Positions 25,315 to 34,155 are shown, numbered from the stretch's first letter. The stretch is DNA of 64,000 nt from Pyrobaculum arsenaticum DSM 13514 (GCF_000016385.1 NC_009376.1:124001-188000); one strand, 5' to 3'. The notes: generated by a model not told the origin, from the sequence alone. Program-made: numbers and translations.

Positions 25315-25785
25315 ATGGAGCAACTCCCTAAGCCGTGGTTTGACATAAAGCGTTATAGAGAGGTTAGGCTGAGGGAGGCGCTCTACGAGGCAGAGCTTGC
25401 GGAGGAGTTTCTCGAGGAGGGGCTTGTGCGAAACGCCGCCGGCAAGGCATGGCAGGCGTGGAAGGCGGTCGTCGCCGCCTATGCGGTAGATAGATTGGAT
25501 GATTTAAGAAAGGCGTTTCCCGGGCTAAAGAAGCCAAGGGGGGCGAGGAGGGCTGTGGAAAGGGCGCTGTGGGTAATTGCCATTATGCCCACCACGGCTC
25601 TGAAAAAGGTCGCGCAGATCATCGGCGGAGACGTGGACCTCTATACCAACTTGGCGTTGCTACTACACGAATACCAGTACAACGGCCCGGACAAAGAGGG
25701 GGTCCTCAGCGCGTATCCAGACGACGACGTAGCGGCCCGCGACATAAGGCGCCTCGTCCAGAAAATAAGAGAGCTGGCGCGTTGA
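25315..25785 (+). CDS. PaREP1 family protein
   Basis: A protein of 156 residues, nearly all helical. RLREALYEAELAEEFLEEGL then VRNAAGKAWQAWKAVVAAYA is the repeating core of the PaREP1 family, first named as a multicopy gene family of Pyrobaculum and structurally reminiscent of HEPN/four-helix proteins. Function is unknown; many members are paired with nucleotidyltransferases, but no such partner is next to this one. It starts 25 nt after purA. Confidence 0.8.
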   Translation: MEQLPKPWFDIKRYREVRLREALYEAELAEEFLEEGLVRNAAGKAWQAWKAVVAAYAVDRLDDLRKAFPGLKKPRGARRAVERALWVIAIMPTTALKKVAQIIGGDVDLYTNLALLLHEYQYNGPDKEGVLSAYPDDDVAARDIRRLVQKIRELAR

Positions 25786-25883
25786 TCGCCGCCAGCTAAT
25801 AGGTATGAGAACTTCCGGGAGCGGCTTCCTCTTGTACAATATACGAAAAAGTGTATAAATACTAACTTTAGAGTGAGAGCAAG

Positions 25884-27323
25884 GTGGTAAGCCAGTACCT
25901 GGGCCGCCTCAAGGTTCTTGACAGATATGTAGGAGATTATGACGTTGTGATAGTCGGAGCGGGCCCCGCCGGTCTATTCGCTGCCCTTGAACTGGCCGAG
26001 GCGGGAGGCTTAAAAATCGCCCTCATAGACGGCGGGTACAAGGCGTCCCAGAGGCACTGCCCCCTGCAGACCCCCCTAGAGAAGTGCACCTTCTGCGTAC
26101 CGTGCCACATCGTGTACGGAATAGGGGGCGCCGGCACCCTCAGCTCCGGGTTGATAAACCTCAGGCCCGATGTGGGGGGAGACCTACACGAGCTGGTGGG
26201 CGACTGGGACAAGGCCATGGAGCTGATAAACTACGTCGACTCGGTATTTGTAAAGTTCGGCGCGCCTGGCCACGTCTACGAGCCGAACTTGGAGGCTATT
26301 AACAAGCTCTCAGCCCTGGCGGCGAGGGTCAACGCCAGGATTGTCCCCATAAGGCAGAGACATATGGGGACCGACGGCTCGCGCAAGGTGGTAGATGCCA
26401 TAACCCAGTACCTAGAGGGCAGGGGGGTCTCTGTGATGTACGCCACCTGGGCGCTTGAGGTAGAGAAGGGCGCCAACGGTCTCTTCGTAGTGAAGACTAG
26501 CCGCGGCGTCCTCAACGCCAGGGCAGTCCTTCTGGCGCCGGGCAGAGGCGGCGCCGAGTGGCTTGTAAGCCAGATTAAAAAGCTCGGGGCCCAGCTGGAC
26601 TTCGGCCCCCTAGACATAGGAGTTAGGGTGGAGGTGCCCTACCAGGTGATGAAGCCCCTCACAGACGCCGTACACGACCCCAAGGTCATCCTCTACACCT
26701 CGAAATACGACGACAAGGTCAGAACCTTCTGCACCAACCCCAAGGGATTCGTCGTCAAGGAAGTCTACTCAGATGGGACAGTCGGCGTAAACGGCGAGAC
26801 ATATCTTGAGAAGAAAAGCGAGAACACAAACTTCGCCTTCCTCGTCACGCTCCGCCTCACCGACCCCATGGAGGACACGGTCGAATACGGCAAATCGATT
26901 GCCCGCCTGGCCACCAAGCTGGGGGGCGGCAAACCGCTGATCCAGCGCCTATACGACCTGGAGAGGGGGCAACGCTCCACGTGGGAGCGGATTAGGAGAT
27001 CCAGCATCTCCCCGACGCTGAAGGACGTGACGCCGGGCGACATCTCCCTAGCATTGCCGCACCGCGTGGTCGAGGACATAATAGAGGGGCTTAAAAAACT
27101 GGACGAGCTGGCCCCCGGCGTGGCAAGCCCCCAGACGTTGATATACGCGCCGGAGATTAAGTACTACTCAGCGAGACCCGCCGTGGACAAAAACCTAATG
27201 ACCACGGTCCCGGGCCTCTTTGTGGCAGGCGACGGTGCCGGCCTTTCCAGAGGCATTAACGTGGCGGCCGCCACAGGCGTCCTCGCCGCCAGGGGGATAC
27301 TCAACTATCTGGGATCTACTTGA
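25884..27323 (+). CDS. FAD-dependent dehydrogenase (COG2509-like)
   Basis: A protein of 479 residues. The FAD-binding Rossmann motif is VVIVGAGPAGLFAALELAE near residue 22; LLAPGRGGAEWLV and the C-terminal GLFVAGDGAGLSRGINVAAA complete the two-dinucleotide-binding plan. Between them CPLQTPLEKCTFCVPC places four cysteines within 16 residues, a spacing that could hold an Fe-S cluster or metal. The family is common in anaerobes but has no assigned reaction. GTG at 25884 is 26 nt below GTATAAATAC. Confidence 0.8.
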   Translation: MVSQYLGRLKVLDRYVGDYDVVIVGAGPAGLFAALELAEAGGLKIALIDGGYKASQRHCPLQTPLEKCTFCVPCHIVYGIGGAGTLSSGLINLRPDVGGDLHELVGDWDKAMELINYVDSVFVKFGAPGHVYEPNLEAINKLSALAARVNARIVPIRQRHMGTDGSRKVVDAITQYLEGRGVSVMYATWALEVEKGANGLFVVKTSRGVLNARAVLLAPGRGGAEWLVSQIKKLGAQLDFGPLDIGVRVEVPYQVMKPLTDAVHDPKVILYTSKYDDKVRTFCTNPKGFVVKEVYSDGTVGVNGETYLEKKSENTNFAFLVTLRLTDPMEDTVEYGKSIARLATKLGGGKPLIQRLYDLERGQRSTWERIRRSSISPTLKDVTPGDISLALPHRVVEDIIEGLKKLDELAPGVASPQTLIYAPEIKYYSARPAVDKNLMTTVPGLFVAGDGAGLSRGINVAAATGVLAARGILNYLGST

Positions 27324-27421
27324 CAACCCCCGCAGACTTCTAGTGACCGCCGCGGCCTTTACAAAGTCTAAAGCCGGCGTAGGGGGAGAAAGCTAATATT
27401 AAAGAGACAGCACTAAAATGT

Positions 27422-28102
27422 ATGGACTTCCAAACATCCTGTAGATTTTTGTATATGGGATACCTCTTCTCTATAATACTTGCTATAGCCACAGCAGTGG
27501 TCGTAGTAGCGTTGGCGTTTGGATCAATGTCTAAAGTGTCGGCACTACCGCCGTGGGGGTGGGAGCCTTCCAGCAAGTTGTTGGCAACCGCGACTTTATC
27601 CGCGATGATAGCGCCGGGGGCGGTCTACTTAGTCGTAGTGCTTCGCTACGTCTTCAGAGGCTACATGGGCCTACACAAGCACGGGGTGAGGTGGGCCCAG
27701 TGGCAGGCGTGGGGCGCGGTCATTGCGCCAGTGCTCTGGATGGCCATCCTGGCGACGTCGCTGGCATTAGTCCTCTCCGCTGAGTCGTTGCCGGTTATCG
27801 TCACCGACTTTTCCTCGGGGTATGTTGCTTGGTTTTTCGGAATTTTGGGCCTCCTCGCCGCCGCGGGCGCGTTTGGTCTGTTCTTAGCTATTACGCACAT
27901 CCTGTACCTCGATGACATGTACAGACGCACTAACATCCAGAAATTCCGCACGGCCTTCACCCTCTACATCGTAGCCTTGGTGTTGTCCTTTGTGCCGTTT
28001 GTGGGCATTGTCGGCTGGGCGTTGTTCGTGGCAGTGTTCATCATAGAAATGCTGGCATACAGAGAGGCCTCGATCCAGCCTACCCCACAGCCAACCTCTT
28101 AA
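27422..28102 (+). CDS. Polytopic membrane protein, unrecognised
   Basis: A protein of 226 residues with about five hydrophobic segments: GYLFSIILAIATAVVVVALA, APGAVYLVVVLRYVF, APVLWMAILATSLALVL, GILGLLAAAGAFGLFLAIT and FTLYIVALVLSFVPFVGIVG. The arrangement is reminiscent of the archaeal DUF973 type, but I cannot place it firmly. ATG at 27422 is about 24 nt below CTAATATTAAAG. No operon partner. It ends in a proline/threonine-rich tail. Confidence 0.65.
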   Translation: MDFQTSCRFLYMGYLFSIILAIATAVVVVALAFGSMSKVSALPPWGWEPSSKLLATATLSAMIAPGAVYLVVVLRYVFRGYMGLHKHGVRWAQWQAWGAVIAPVLWMAILATSLALVLSAESLPVIVTDFSSGYVAWFFGILGLLAAAGAFGLFLAITHILYLDDMYRRTNIQKFRTAFTLYIVALVLSFVPFVGIVGWALFVAVFIIEMLAYREASIQPTPQPTS

Positions 28103-28187
28103 TCGGTCCGCGCCTTGGCGAGGCCGAGATCGGCGCGCGCCAGGGATCCGCGTCTACCTATCGCCGGGAGCTAACGCGCGCCCGCGC

Positions 28188-28472
28188 CTACTTCCTTCTC
28201 TTCTCCAACACGTTGCAGACGTCCCTCAGCGACAGCCCCGCCGCGTTTAGGAGGACCAGGAGGTGGTAGAGGAGGTCAGCCGCCTCTTCGGCAAGCCTCT
28301 CCCGCCCCTCCGCTATCGCCGCCACGGCGGCCTCCACAGCCTCTTCCCCCACCTTCCGCGCGATATGAGGAATGCCCGAGGAGTAGAGGCGGTAGGTGTA
28401 GCTCTCGGGGTTCCCCTCCTCGATCCTCCGCCTAATGACCTCCTCCAGCTCCTCCAGCACCTTGCAGCTCAT
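28188..28472 (-). CDS. hisE: Phosphoribosyl-ATP pyrophosphatase HisE
   Basis: A protein of 94 residues, all-alpha NTP-pyrophosphohydrolase fold. KVGEEAVEAAVAAIAEGRER and EEAADLLYHLLVLLNAAGLS carry the E-x-x-E and E-x-x-D metal-binding pairs. It hydrolyses phosphoribosyl-ATP to phosphoribosyl-AMP, the second histidine step, just before HisI. Translation is coupled to hisD (4-nt overlap), third in the hisF-hisD-hisE operon. Confidence 0.94.
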   Translation of the reverse strand: MSCKVLEELEEVIRRRIEEGNPESYTYRLYSSGIPHIARKVGEEAVEAAVAAIAEGRERLAEEAADLLYHLLVLLNAAGLSLRDVCNVLEKRRK

Positions 28473-29578
28473 AACAACGCCCTATAGTGGAGCTGAAAGC
28501 CCTCGTACTGCGCCAGCCTCCTAGCCGCCTCGGCCAGCTTAATTTCGCCGACGGCCTCGGCGATGCCGACAGCCTTCATGAAGGTCAGCGGCGTGATTAT
28601 CCCGCGCCACCTCGCTGTGCCGCCTGTTGGCAAGACGTGGCTAATGCCGGCCACGTAGTCGAGGTAGGGGGAGGGCATATTCACCGAGACCGCCCCCACG
28701 TTCCTAACCCTATACGCTACGTCCCGCCGGCCCCAGACCTCCAAGTGCTCCGGCGCTACCGTGTCGATGAACTCCACAGCCTCCTCCACGCTTGACACCT
28801 GCCGCGTCTCTAGGGGGCCCATGGACGAGGTCTTCTCCCTCTTGTACACCTCCTCGACGCCTTTTAGGAGGGAGGCGTCGGTGGATAGGACGTAGGCGAA
28901 GGAGGTCGGGCCGTGTTCCAGCTGGGCTAAGGCGCCGCGCGCCGCCGTCTCGGGCGGCACGCCCTCTGCGTATACCACAAGCTCCGTCGGCCCCTCAATC
29001 CCGTCAATCCCCACGTACTGGGAGAGGAGGAACTTGGCGGCCTGGACGTAGAGACCCCCAGGGCCCGCCAACATGTCCACGCCGAGGTGGAAGGCGGCGT
29101 ATGCAAGGCCGTGGGCCCCGCCCAGCGCCAAAACCGCCTTGATCCCCAGCTCTTTCGCCACTCCGAGGACCTCCCCCGTAACCCCCCTGGGGGGAGTAAC
29201 CACGTACAGCTCCTCGACACCCGCCGCCTTCGCCGGCATGGCCAGCATAACGAGGGTGGAGACGTAGCGCGCCGGGACGTATAGCGCCGCCCTCCTCACC
29301 GGCTTCCACACAACCGTTCTGAGGACGCCGCCGTAGTAGTCCACAGCGCTGGGCGGTGCCAGCTTCCTGTAAAGCGCCTCAAGGGAGCGGGCCGCCTCCA
29401 GCGCCGCCCCCACCACGCTGGGGTCGCCCCCAGGCCGCGGCGCGATTAGGACCTCCCTCGGCGCCTCGCCGTCGAGCCTCTCGGAGTATTTAAGAGCGGC
29501 GTCGAGCCCGCCGTCTCTGACATCGTCGATTATCTTGCCGGCGGTTTCAAGCACGTCGCGGGGAAAGCCCCTCCTCAT
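28469..29578 (-). CDS. hisD: Histidinol dehydrogenase
   Basis: A protein of 369 residues, about 60 shorter than bacterial HisD at the N terminus. Landmarks are LYVPARYVSTLVMLAMPAKA, ALGGAHGLAYAAFHLGVDML, GPGGLYVQAAKFLL, EGPTELVVYAEG, AQLEHGPTSFAYVLS and TVAPEHLEVWG, which carry the zinc-binding Gln/His/Asp/His positions. It oxidises histidinol twice to histidine. It overlaps hisF upstream and hisE downstream by 4 nt each. Confidence 0.95.
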   Translation of the reverse strand: MRRGFPRDVLETAGKIIDDVRDGGLDAALKYSERLDGEAPREVLIAPRPGGDPSVVGAALEAARSLEALYRKLAPPSAVDYYGGVLRTVVWKPVRRAALYVPARYVSTLVMLAMPAKAAGVEELYVVTPPRGVTGEVLGVAKELGIKAVLALGGAHGLAYAAFHLGVDMLAGPGGLYVQAAKFLLSQYVGIDGIEGPTELVVYAEGVPPETAARGALAQLEHGPTSFAYVLSTDASLLKGVEEVYKREKTSSMGPLETRQVSSVEEAVEFIDTVAPEHLEVWGRRDVAYRVRNVGAVSVNMPSPYLDYVAGISHVLPTGGTARWRGIITPLTFMKAVGIAEAVGEIKLAEAARRLAQYEGFQLHYRALL

Positions 29579-30330
29579 AGCCTCACCTCGACCCCCCTCT
29601 GCCTTAGATAGCGCTTCACCTCACTGATTGTCAAAACCCGGAAGTGGAAGAGGGAGGCGGCGAGCACCGCGTCTGCCCCCGCGGCGGCGGCCTCGTAAAA
29701 GTGCTCAAGCGCCCCGGCTCCCCCTGAGGCGATTACGGGGATCTTAACAGCCTCGGCGACGCGGCGGATAAGCTCCACGTCGTAGCCCAGCCTCGTGCCG
29801 TCTTTATCAATCGAGGTGAGGAGGATCTCCCCGGCGCCTAGCTCCTCCACCTTTTTAGCCCACTCCACGGCGTCTAGCCCCGTGGGCTCCTTCCCGCCCC
29901 TCACGAACACCTCGTAGCGGCCCCCCACCAGCTTGGCGTCTATGGCCACGACGGTGGACTGGGAGCCGAACTCCCTTGCGATTTCCGAGACAAGGCGCGG
30001 GTTCTTAACCGCAGCTGTGTTGACCGACACCTTGTCCGCCCCCGCCTTGAACAACGCGGCGGCGTCTTCTATGCCCCTCACGCCGCCCCCCACCAGCACC
30101 GGGATAGACACCGCCTCCGCCACCCTCCTCACAGACTCCACAAAGGTGGACCTCCCCTCCGGCGTCGCCGTGATGTCAAGAATAGCAATCTCGTCAGCCC
30201 CCTCCTCCTCGTACCTCACCGCCATCTCCACCGGGTCGCCCACTTCCCTAACCCCTTCGAAGTTCACCCCCTTCACCACCACCCCCGCCTTCCCGTCCAT
30301 GTCGAGACAGGGTATGACGCGTACAGCCAT
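29575..30330 (-). CDS. hisF: Imidazole glycerol phosphate synthase, cyclase subunit HisF
   Basis: A protein of 251 residues, TIM barrel. The catalytic aspartates are in RVIPCLDMDGKAGVVVKG and VVAIDAKLVGGRYEV; phosphate loops are VLVGGGVRGIEDA and IASGGAGALEHFYEA. It cyclises PRFAR with ammonia from HisH into imidazole glycerol phosphate and AICAR. First gene of hisFDE. ATG at 30330 is 23 nt below GTATTTATAC, and a perfect inverted repeat lies between the TATA box and the start. Confidence 0.96.
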   Translation of the reverse strand: MAVRVIPCLDMDGKAGVVVKGVNFEGVREVGDPVEMAVRYEEEGADEIAILDITATPEGRSTFVESVRRVAEAVSIPVLVGGGVRGIEDAAALFKAGADKVSVNTAAVKNPRLVSEIAREFGSQSTVVAIDAKLVGGRYEVFVRGGKEPTGLDAVEWAKKVEELGAGEILLTSIDKDGTRLGYDVELIRRVAEAVKIPVIASGGAGALEHFYEAAAAGADAVLAASLFHFRVLTISEVKRYLRQRGVEVRL

Positions 30331-30333
30331 GAG

Positions 30334-30352
30334 ATACGGTTCTTAACCGTAT
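30334..30352. promoter_or_regulatory. Operator-like inverted repeat in the hisFDE promoter
   Basis: ATACGGTT-CTT-AACCGTAT is a perfect 8-3-8 inverted repeat that begins 4 nt upstream of the hisF ATG and reaches into the TATA box. A dimeric repressor bound here would block transcription start. I did not find it at the other his promoters. Confidence 0.5.
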
Positions 30353-30358
30353 AAATAC
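30349..30358. promoter_or_regulatory. Shared TATA box, hisFDE and divergent secreted protein
   Basis: GTATAAATAC has TATA-like form on both strands. Its centre is 23.5 nt from the hisF ATG and 27.5 nt from the ATG at 30381. Confidence 0.55.
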
Positions 30359-30380
30359 TTCTCACAATCAATATAGAAAC

Positions 30381-30809
30381 ATGGCCGTGGAGAGCAGGCT
30401 GACCGCTGGGGCCGCGGCTTTGGTCATCGCCATAGTCGCCGCGGCTTTGTACATCACGACGACCACACAAGGCGCCTTGCCCACAGAGCCTCTAGACACG
30501 CCTATTAGCAAGCCTCCGCCGCTCCTAGTACTATATGCCGAAATATTCAACAACACGCTAGTCTTCCAGATCCGCAACTATGAGGGCCGCCCCCTCACAA
30601 TCAAAGCCGTGGAGGTGGCTGATAAGACCGTCACAGTAGACTGCGGAGGCCGAGGGGCCGTCGCACCAGCAAACGACACAGTAATATGCGTTGCGATCAT
30701 CCAAATCGATGCCCAGCCAGGCACAATACTCCCAGGAAGAGTCGTAGTGGACAACGCCACGGCTGAATTTCAAGTATTAATGGTCAAAGAGCCGTTGTAC
30801 ACCAAGTAG
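30381..30809 (+). CDS. Membrane-anchored extracytoplasmic protein, unrecognised
   Basis: A protein of 142 residues. An N-terminal hydrophobic helix (GAAALVIAIVAAALYITTTT) acts as signal or anchor, followed by a threonine/proline linker and a small beta-rich domain with FNNTLVFQIRNYEGRPLTI and two cysteines that could pair (VDCGG and TVICVAI). Such archaeal proteins are common in pilin-like or surface assemblies, but I see no class III signal cleavage site. It is divergent from hisF. Function unknown. Confidence 0.7.
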   Translation: MAVESRLTAGAAALVIAIVAAALYITTTTQGALPTEPLDTPISKPPPLLVLYAEIFNNTLVFQIRNYEGRPLTIKAVEVADKTVTVDCGGRGAVAPANDTVICVAIIQIDAQPGTILPGRVVVDNATAEFQVLMVKEPLYTK

Positions 30810-30857
30810 CGCATTGCCCAGCCCGTGAAGCTTATAATACAACCCACCTCTAGCCCC

Positions 30858-31415
30858 ATGTACACCAGGAAGACCCTGGAGACCGAAATCGCCGTGGAGC
30901 TGAGGCGGGGCGGGGCGTTGCAGGTGGAGACCCCCATACCCTTCCTCACCCACATGGTGGAGACCCTCCTTAAATACGCAGGGCTCGGCGGCTCCGTGGC
31001 GGCGCGCGAGCTCAGGAGGCTAGACGACGGCCACCACGTAATTGAGGACGTGGCCATAGCCCTAGGCAGGGCTCTAGACGCCCTGCTGGGCGAGAGGAAG
31101 GGCATCGCCAGGTTCGGCTGGGCCGCTGTCCCCATGGACGACAGCTTCGCCCTAGCCGCCGTCGACCTTGGCGGCAGGCCCTACTGGGCCGTCAAGGCCA
31201 AGTTGCCAGACGTCTCGATAGGGGGCTACCCCCTGAGGATGTTCCCCCACTTCGTCCGCACCCTAGCCGCAGAGGCCAAGGCCACTGTCCACATATACGC
31301 AAGGGGCGCCGACCCCCACCACAAGGTAGAGGCCGCACATAAGGCCCTAGGACTCGCCCTAAGACAAGCCATGGCCCCGGGCGAATCGCCGTCCACAAAG
31401 GGGGTATTGGGATGA
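30858..31415 (+). CDS. hisB: Imidazoleglycerol-phosphate dehydratase
   Basis: A protein of 185 residues. The duplicated metal-binding signature is visible: PFLTHMVETLLKYAGL, DDGHHVIEDVAIALG, FPHFVRTLAAEAKATVHI and DPHHKVEAAHKALGLAL. It dehydrates imidazoleglycerol phosphate. Unlike enterobacterial HisB there is no fused histidinol phosphatase. ATG at 30858 is 24 nt below CTTATAATAC; upstream in-frame ATG/GTG codons are too close to the box. The stop overlaps hisA by 4 nt. Confidence 0.95.
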   Translation: MYTRKTLETEIAVELRRGGALQVETPIPFLTHMVETLLKYAGLGGSVAARELRRLDDGHHVIEDVAIALGRALDALLGERKGIARFGWAAVPMDDSFALAAVDLGGRPYWAVKAKLPDVSIGGYPLRMFPHFVRTLAAEAKATVHIYARGADPHHKVEAAHKALGLALRQAMAPGESPSTKGVLG

Positions 31416-32098
31416 TCATCCCGTCTATAGACATAGAGGGCGGGAGGGCCGTCAAGAGGGTCAAGGGCCAGCGCGGCATCTATATATACATGGGAGACCC
31501 CGTCGAGCTGGCGCATAAGTTCCGCAGAGCCCCCTTAGTCCACATAGTAGACCTCGACGGTGCTGAGGCGGGGGGGCCCGTCAACACCGCCGTAATCGGC
31601 GAGGTATCCCGCATCCTGGAGGGCAGGTGCCAGCTGGGAGGAGGCCTGAGAAGCGCCGAGGCCGTAGAGGCGGCCCTCTACCTGTGCAGATATGCCGTGG
31701 TGGGCTCCCTTCCCTTCAGGAACTGGCCCCTCTTTGCCCAAATAGCCGGTAAGCATAGGGAGAGACTCGCAGTTTCTCTGGACTACAGAGCCGGCAAGAT
31801 ACTCATCGGCGGATGGCGGGAGGAGGCTATGTCTCTAGACGCCGCCGTTGAGCTACTTTCAAGGGCAGGCCCCTACGCAGCCGTGATAGTAACCGCCGTC
31901 GAGGTAGAGGGGACAGGCGGAGGCGTCAGGGCGGAGGTGGACGTGAGGACGCTGAGGAGGCTTGCGCCAAGGGTCTACTACGCCGGAGGCGTGAAGAACT
32001 GCCACGACGTTGAGCAAGCGCTCCGCCTCGGCTTCGACGGCGTCATAGTGGGGTACGCCCTTTACGCCGGGGATCTCAGCCAGTGCATCGATTGGTAA
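31412..32098 (+). CDS. hisA: ProFAR isomerase HisA
   Basis: A protein of 228 residues, TIM barrel. The catalytic aspartates lie in MIIPSIDIEGGRAVKRVKG and LAVSLDYRAGKILIGGW; phosphate loops are CQLGGGLRSAEAVEAA and VYYAGGVKNCHDV. It performs the Amadori isomerisation of ProFAR to PRFAR, the substrate of HisF/HisH. Coupled to hisB by a 4-nt overlap. Confidence 0.94.
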   Translation: MIIPSIDIEGGRAVKRVKGQRGIYIYMGDPVELAHKFRRAPLVHIVDLDGAEAGGPVNTAVIGEVSRILEGRCQLGGGLRSAEAVEAALYLCRYAVVGSLPFRNWPLFAQIAGKHRERLAVSLDYRAGKILIGGWREEAMSLDAAVELLSRAGPYAAVIVTAVEVEGTGGGVRAEVDVRTLRRLAPRVYYAGGVKNCHDVEQALRLGFDGVIVGYALYAGDLSQCIDW

Positions 32099-32313
32099 AG
32101 CCAGCGCGTGTTTGAAATGCCAAGGCTAGGCAGTGAGGGAAGGCCGGTGAGCGGCGTGTCTATACTAAGCTTCGCACCAACCACTCCATAGGCGGCGCTA
32201 CAAAAGGGCTGGCCTTCCAACATCTAGCCGTCCTGCCGAATATCATCACTTGACACCTAGAGGCAAAATCTGTGTGCCTGGTTAAAGTTTTAAATACAAA
32301 AATGTGGGCACAT

Positions 32314-33768
32314 ATGCGTAACATTCCTATCAACAGGGTATCTGACTACATCTGGGAAATCCCAGCCGGAGTAAAGCCTTGTCAGAAGGTGCCCGTGAGG
32401 ATCTACGCAGACTCCGTACTGCTGGAGAAAATGAAAACTGACATGACCCTAGAGCAGGGCATCAACGTCGGGTGTCTTCCCGGCATTTATAAGTGGTCAA
32501 TTGTGCTCCCCGACGCGCACCAGGGCTACGGCTTTCCCATTGGAGGTGTCGCCGCCATTGACGCCGAGGAGGGCGTAATCAGCCCTGGGGGCATCGGCTA
32601 CGACATCAACTGCGGTGTGAGGGTGCTTAGGACAAACCTCACGGAGCAGGAGGTTAGGCCAAAGCTTAAGGAGCTGGTGGACACGATCTTCCGCCTCGTG
32701 CCGCCCGGGGTTGGAGGAACCGGCCATCTGAGGCTATCGCCTGGCGAGTTCGAACGTGTTTTGGCGGAGGGGGTGGAGTGGGCGGTGCAGAAGGGCTACG
32801 GCTGGGCTGAGGACATGGAGTACATAGAGGAGAGGGGGTCTTGGAAGCTGGCCGACCCGTCTAAGGTCTCGGAGAAGGCCAAGGCGAGGGGGAGGGACCA
32901 GCTGGGCACCCTGGGGTCTGGCAATCACTTCTTGGAGATACAGGTGGTGGACAAGATATACGACGAGAAGGTGGCCAAGCTCTTCGGCATAGAGAGGGAA
33001 GGCCAGGTAGTGGTAATGATCCACACGGGGAGCAGAGGCTTCGGCCACCAGGTGGCGACGGACTACCTCTTGATCATGGAGAGGAAAATGAGGCAGTGGG
33101 GGCTAAACCTGCCAGATAGGGAGCTGGCTGCAGCGCCGCTTAAGGACAAGGTGGCGGAGGACTACATCAAGGCCATGGCATCTGCGGCTAACTTCGCCTG
33201 GACGAACCGCCACATCATCATGCACTGGGTGAGGGAGGCGTTTAAGAAGGTGTTCGGCTCTATTGAGAAAGTTGGTCTGGAGATAGTATACGACGTGGCT
33301 CACAACATCGCCAAGCTGGAGGAGCACGTCGTGGACGAGAAGGGCACTGTTAAGAAGGTGTGGGTCCACCGCAAGGGCGCCACTAGGGCCTTCCCGCCCG
33401 GCAGGCCGGAGATCCCGGCGAAGTACAGAGAGGTAGGCCAGCCGGTGCTGATCCCCGGCTCTATGGGCACAGCCTCGTGGATCCTCGTCGGCACTCACGA
33501 TTCCATGAGGCTGACCTTCGGCACTGCGCCCCACGGCGCTGGGAGGGTGCTCAGCCGCGAAGCCGCCATTAGGATGTACCCGCCGCACAAGGTGCAGGAG
33601 GAGATGTCCAAGAGGGGGATAATAGTCAGGTCTGCTGAGACCGAGGTGATAAGCGAAGAGGCGCCTTGGGCCTACAAGGACGTGGACCGCGTAGTCGAAG
33701 CCGCCCACCAAGTAGGATTTGCTAGGAAAGTGGTCAGGCAGAGGCCTATAGGAGTAGTAAAGGGCTAA
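32314..33768 (+). CDS. rtcB: RNA-splicing ligase RtcB
   Basis: About 484 residues. Signature segments are PDAHQGYGFPIGGVAA, GGIGYDINCGVRVLRTN (metal cysteine), TLGSGNHFLEIQVVD, VMIHTGSRGFGHQVA and TAPHGAGRVLSREAA, whose histidine carries the GMP intermediate. It joins 2',3'-cyclic phosphate and 5'-OH ends of spliced tRNAs. ATG at 32314 is 23 nt below GTTTTAAATAC; earlier in-frame ATG and GTG codons are nearer the box or upstream of it. Confidence 0.95.
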   Translation: MRNIPINRVSDYIWEIPAGVKPCQKVPVRIYADSVLLEKMKTDMTLEQGINVGCLPGIYKWSIVLPDAHQGYGFPIGGVAAIDAEEGVISPGGIGYDINCGVRVLRTNLTEQEVRPKLKELVDTIFRLVPPGVGGTGHLRLSPGEFERVLAEGVEWAVQKGYGWAEDMEYIEERGSWKLADPSKVSEKAKARGRDQLGTLGSGNHFLEIQVVDKIYDEKVAKLFGIEREGQVVVMIHTGSRGFGHQVATDYLLIMERKMRQWGLNLPDRELAAAPLKDKVAEDYIKAMASAANFAWTNRHIIMHWVREAFKKVFGSIEKVGLEIVYDVAHNIAKLEEHVVDEKGTVKKVWVHRKGATRAFPPGRPEIPAKYREVGQPVLIPGSMGTASWILVGTHDSMRLTFGTAPHGAGRVLSREAAIRMYPPHKVQEEMSKRGIIVRSAETEVISEEAPWAYKDVDRVVEAAHQVGFARKVVRQRPIGVVKG

Positions 33769-33774
33769 GAGAGG

Positions 33775-34155
33775 CTACTGTAGGGGGGACTGTACCTCTA
33801 CCTCTACTTCTGGCGGGTCTTGGTTTTTGTCTATTTTTATGTAGACTTCTCTGCTGGGAGTTCCCAGCGATTTTCCCTCTTTGAGGGCCCAGAATAGCAA
33901 CGTGGCGTAGGCATTGTCCACTTTTTCCGCACTTCCCACAAACTTCGTTGTGGCTACTTTAACGGGCGGCAACACCTTATCTCCGTTTGGGTCAGGCGTA
34001 AACACCTCTACGATCATGTCGCCCCCGTCCTTGCCGTGGAACAAAAGGATTACGTTGGGTTTCAAGTCGTTGAGGAGTGCCGCCCTGTTTTGTACTTTTT
34101 TCACTGTGCTGAACCCCCTTATTTCTTGGATTTCTTTTATTTCTACCTTGGCCAT
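33775..34155 (-). CDS. Hypothetical protein, 126 residues
   Basis: A soluble protein of 126 residues, not recognised. It begins MAKVEIKEIQEIRGFSTVKK, has a central LKPNVILLFHGKDGGDMIVEV and an acidic C terminus (PPEVEVEVQSPLQ). The composition is that of a normal thermophile protein. It lies 7 nt from the convergent rtcB stop. ATTAATATAT about 20 nt upstream could be its TATA box. Confidence 0.65.
   Translation of the reverse strand: MAKVEIKEIQEIRGFSTVKKVQNRAALLNDLKPNVILLFHGKDGGDMIVEVFTPDPNGDKVLPPVKVATTKFVGSAEKVDNAYATLLFWALKEGKSLGTPSREVYIKIDKNQDPPEVEVEVQSPLQ

Noticed and set aside
28103..28187. GC-rich hairpin stretch, possible tRNA
   Set aside because: Inverted repeats such as GCGCGC occur, but there is no T-loop consensus or anticodon arm.
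32099..32313. C/D sRNA candidate on the minus strand (GTGATGA near 32248)
   Set aside because: A good box C is present, but no CTGA box D follows within range and D'/C' are not recognisable.
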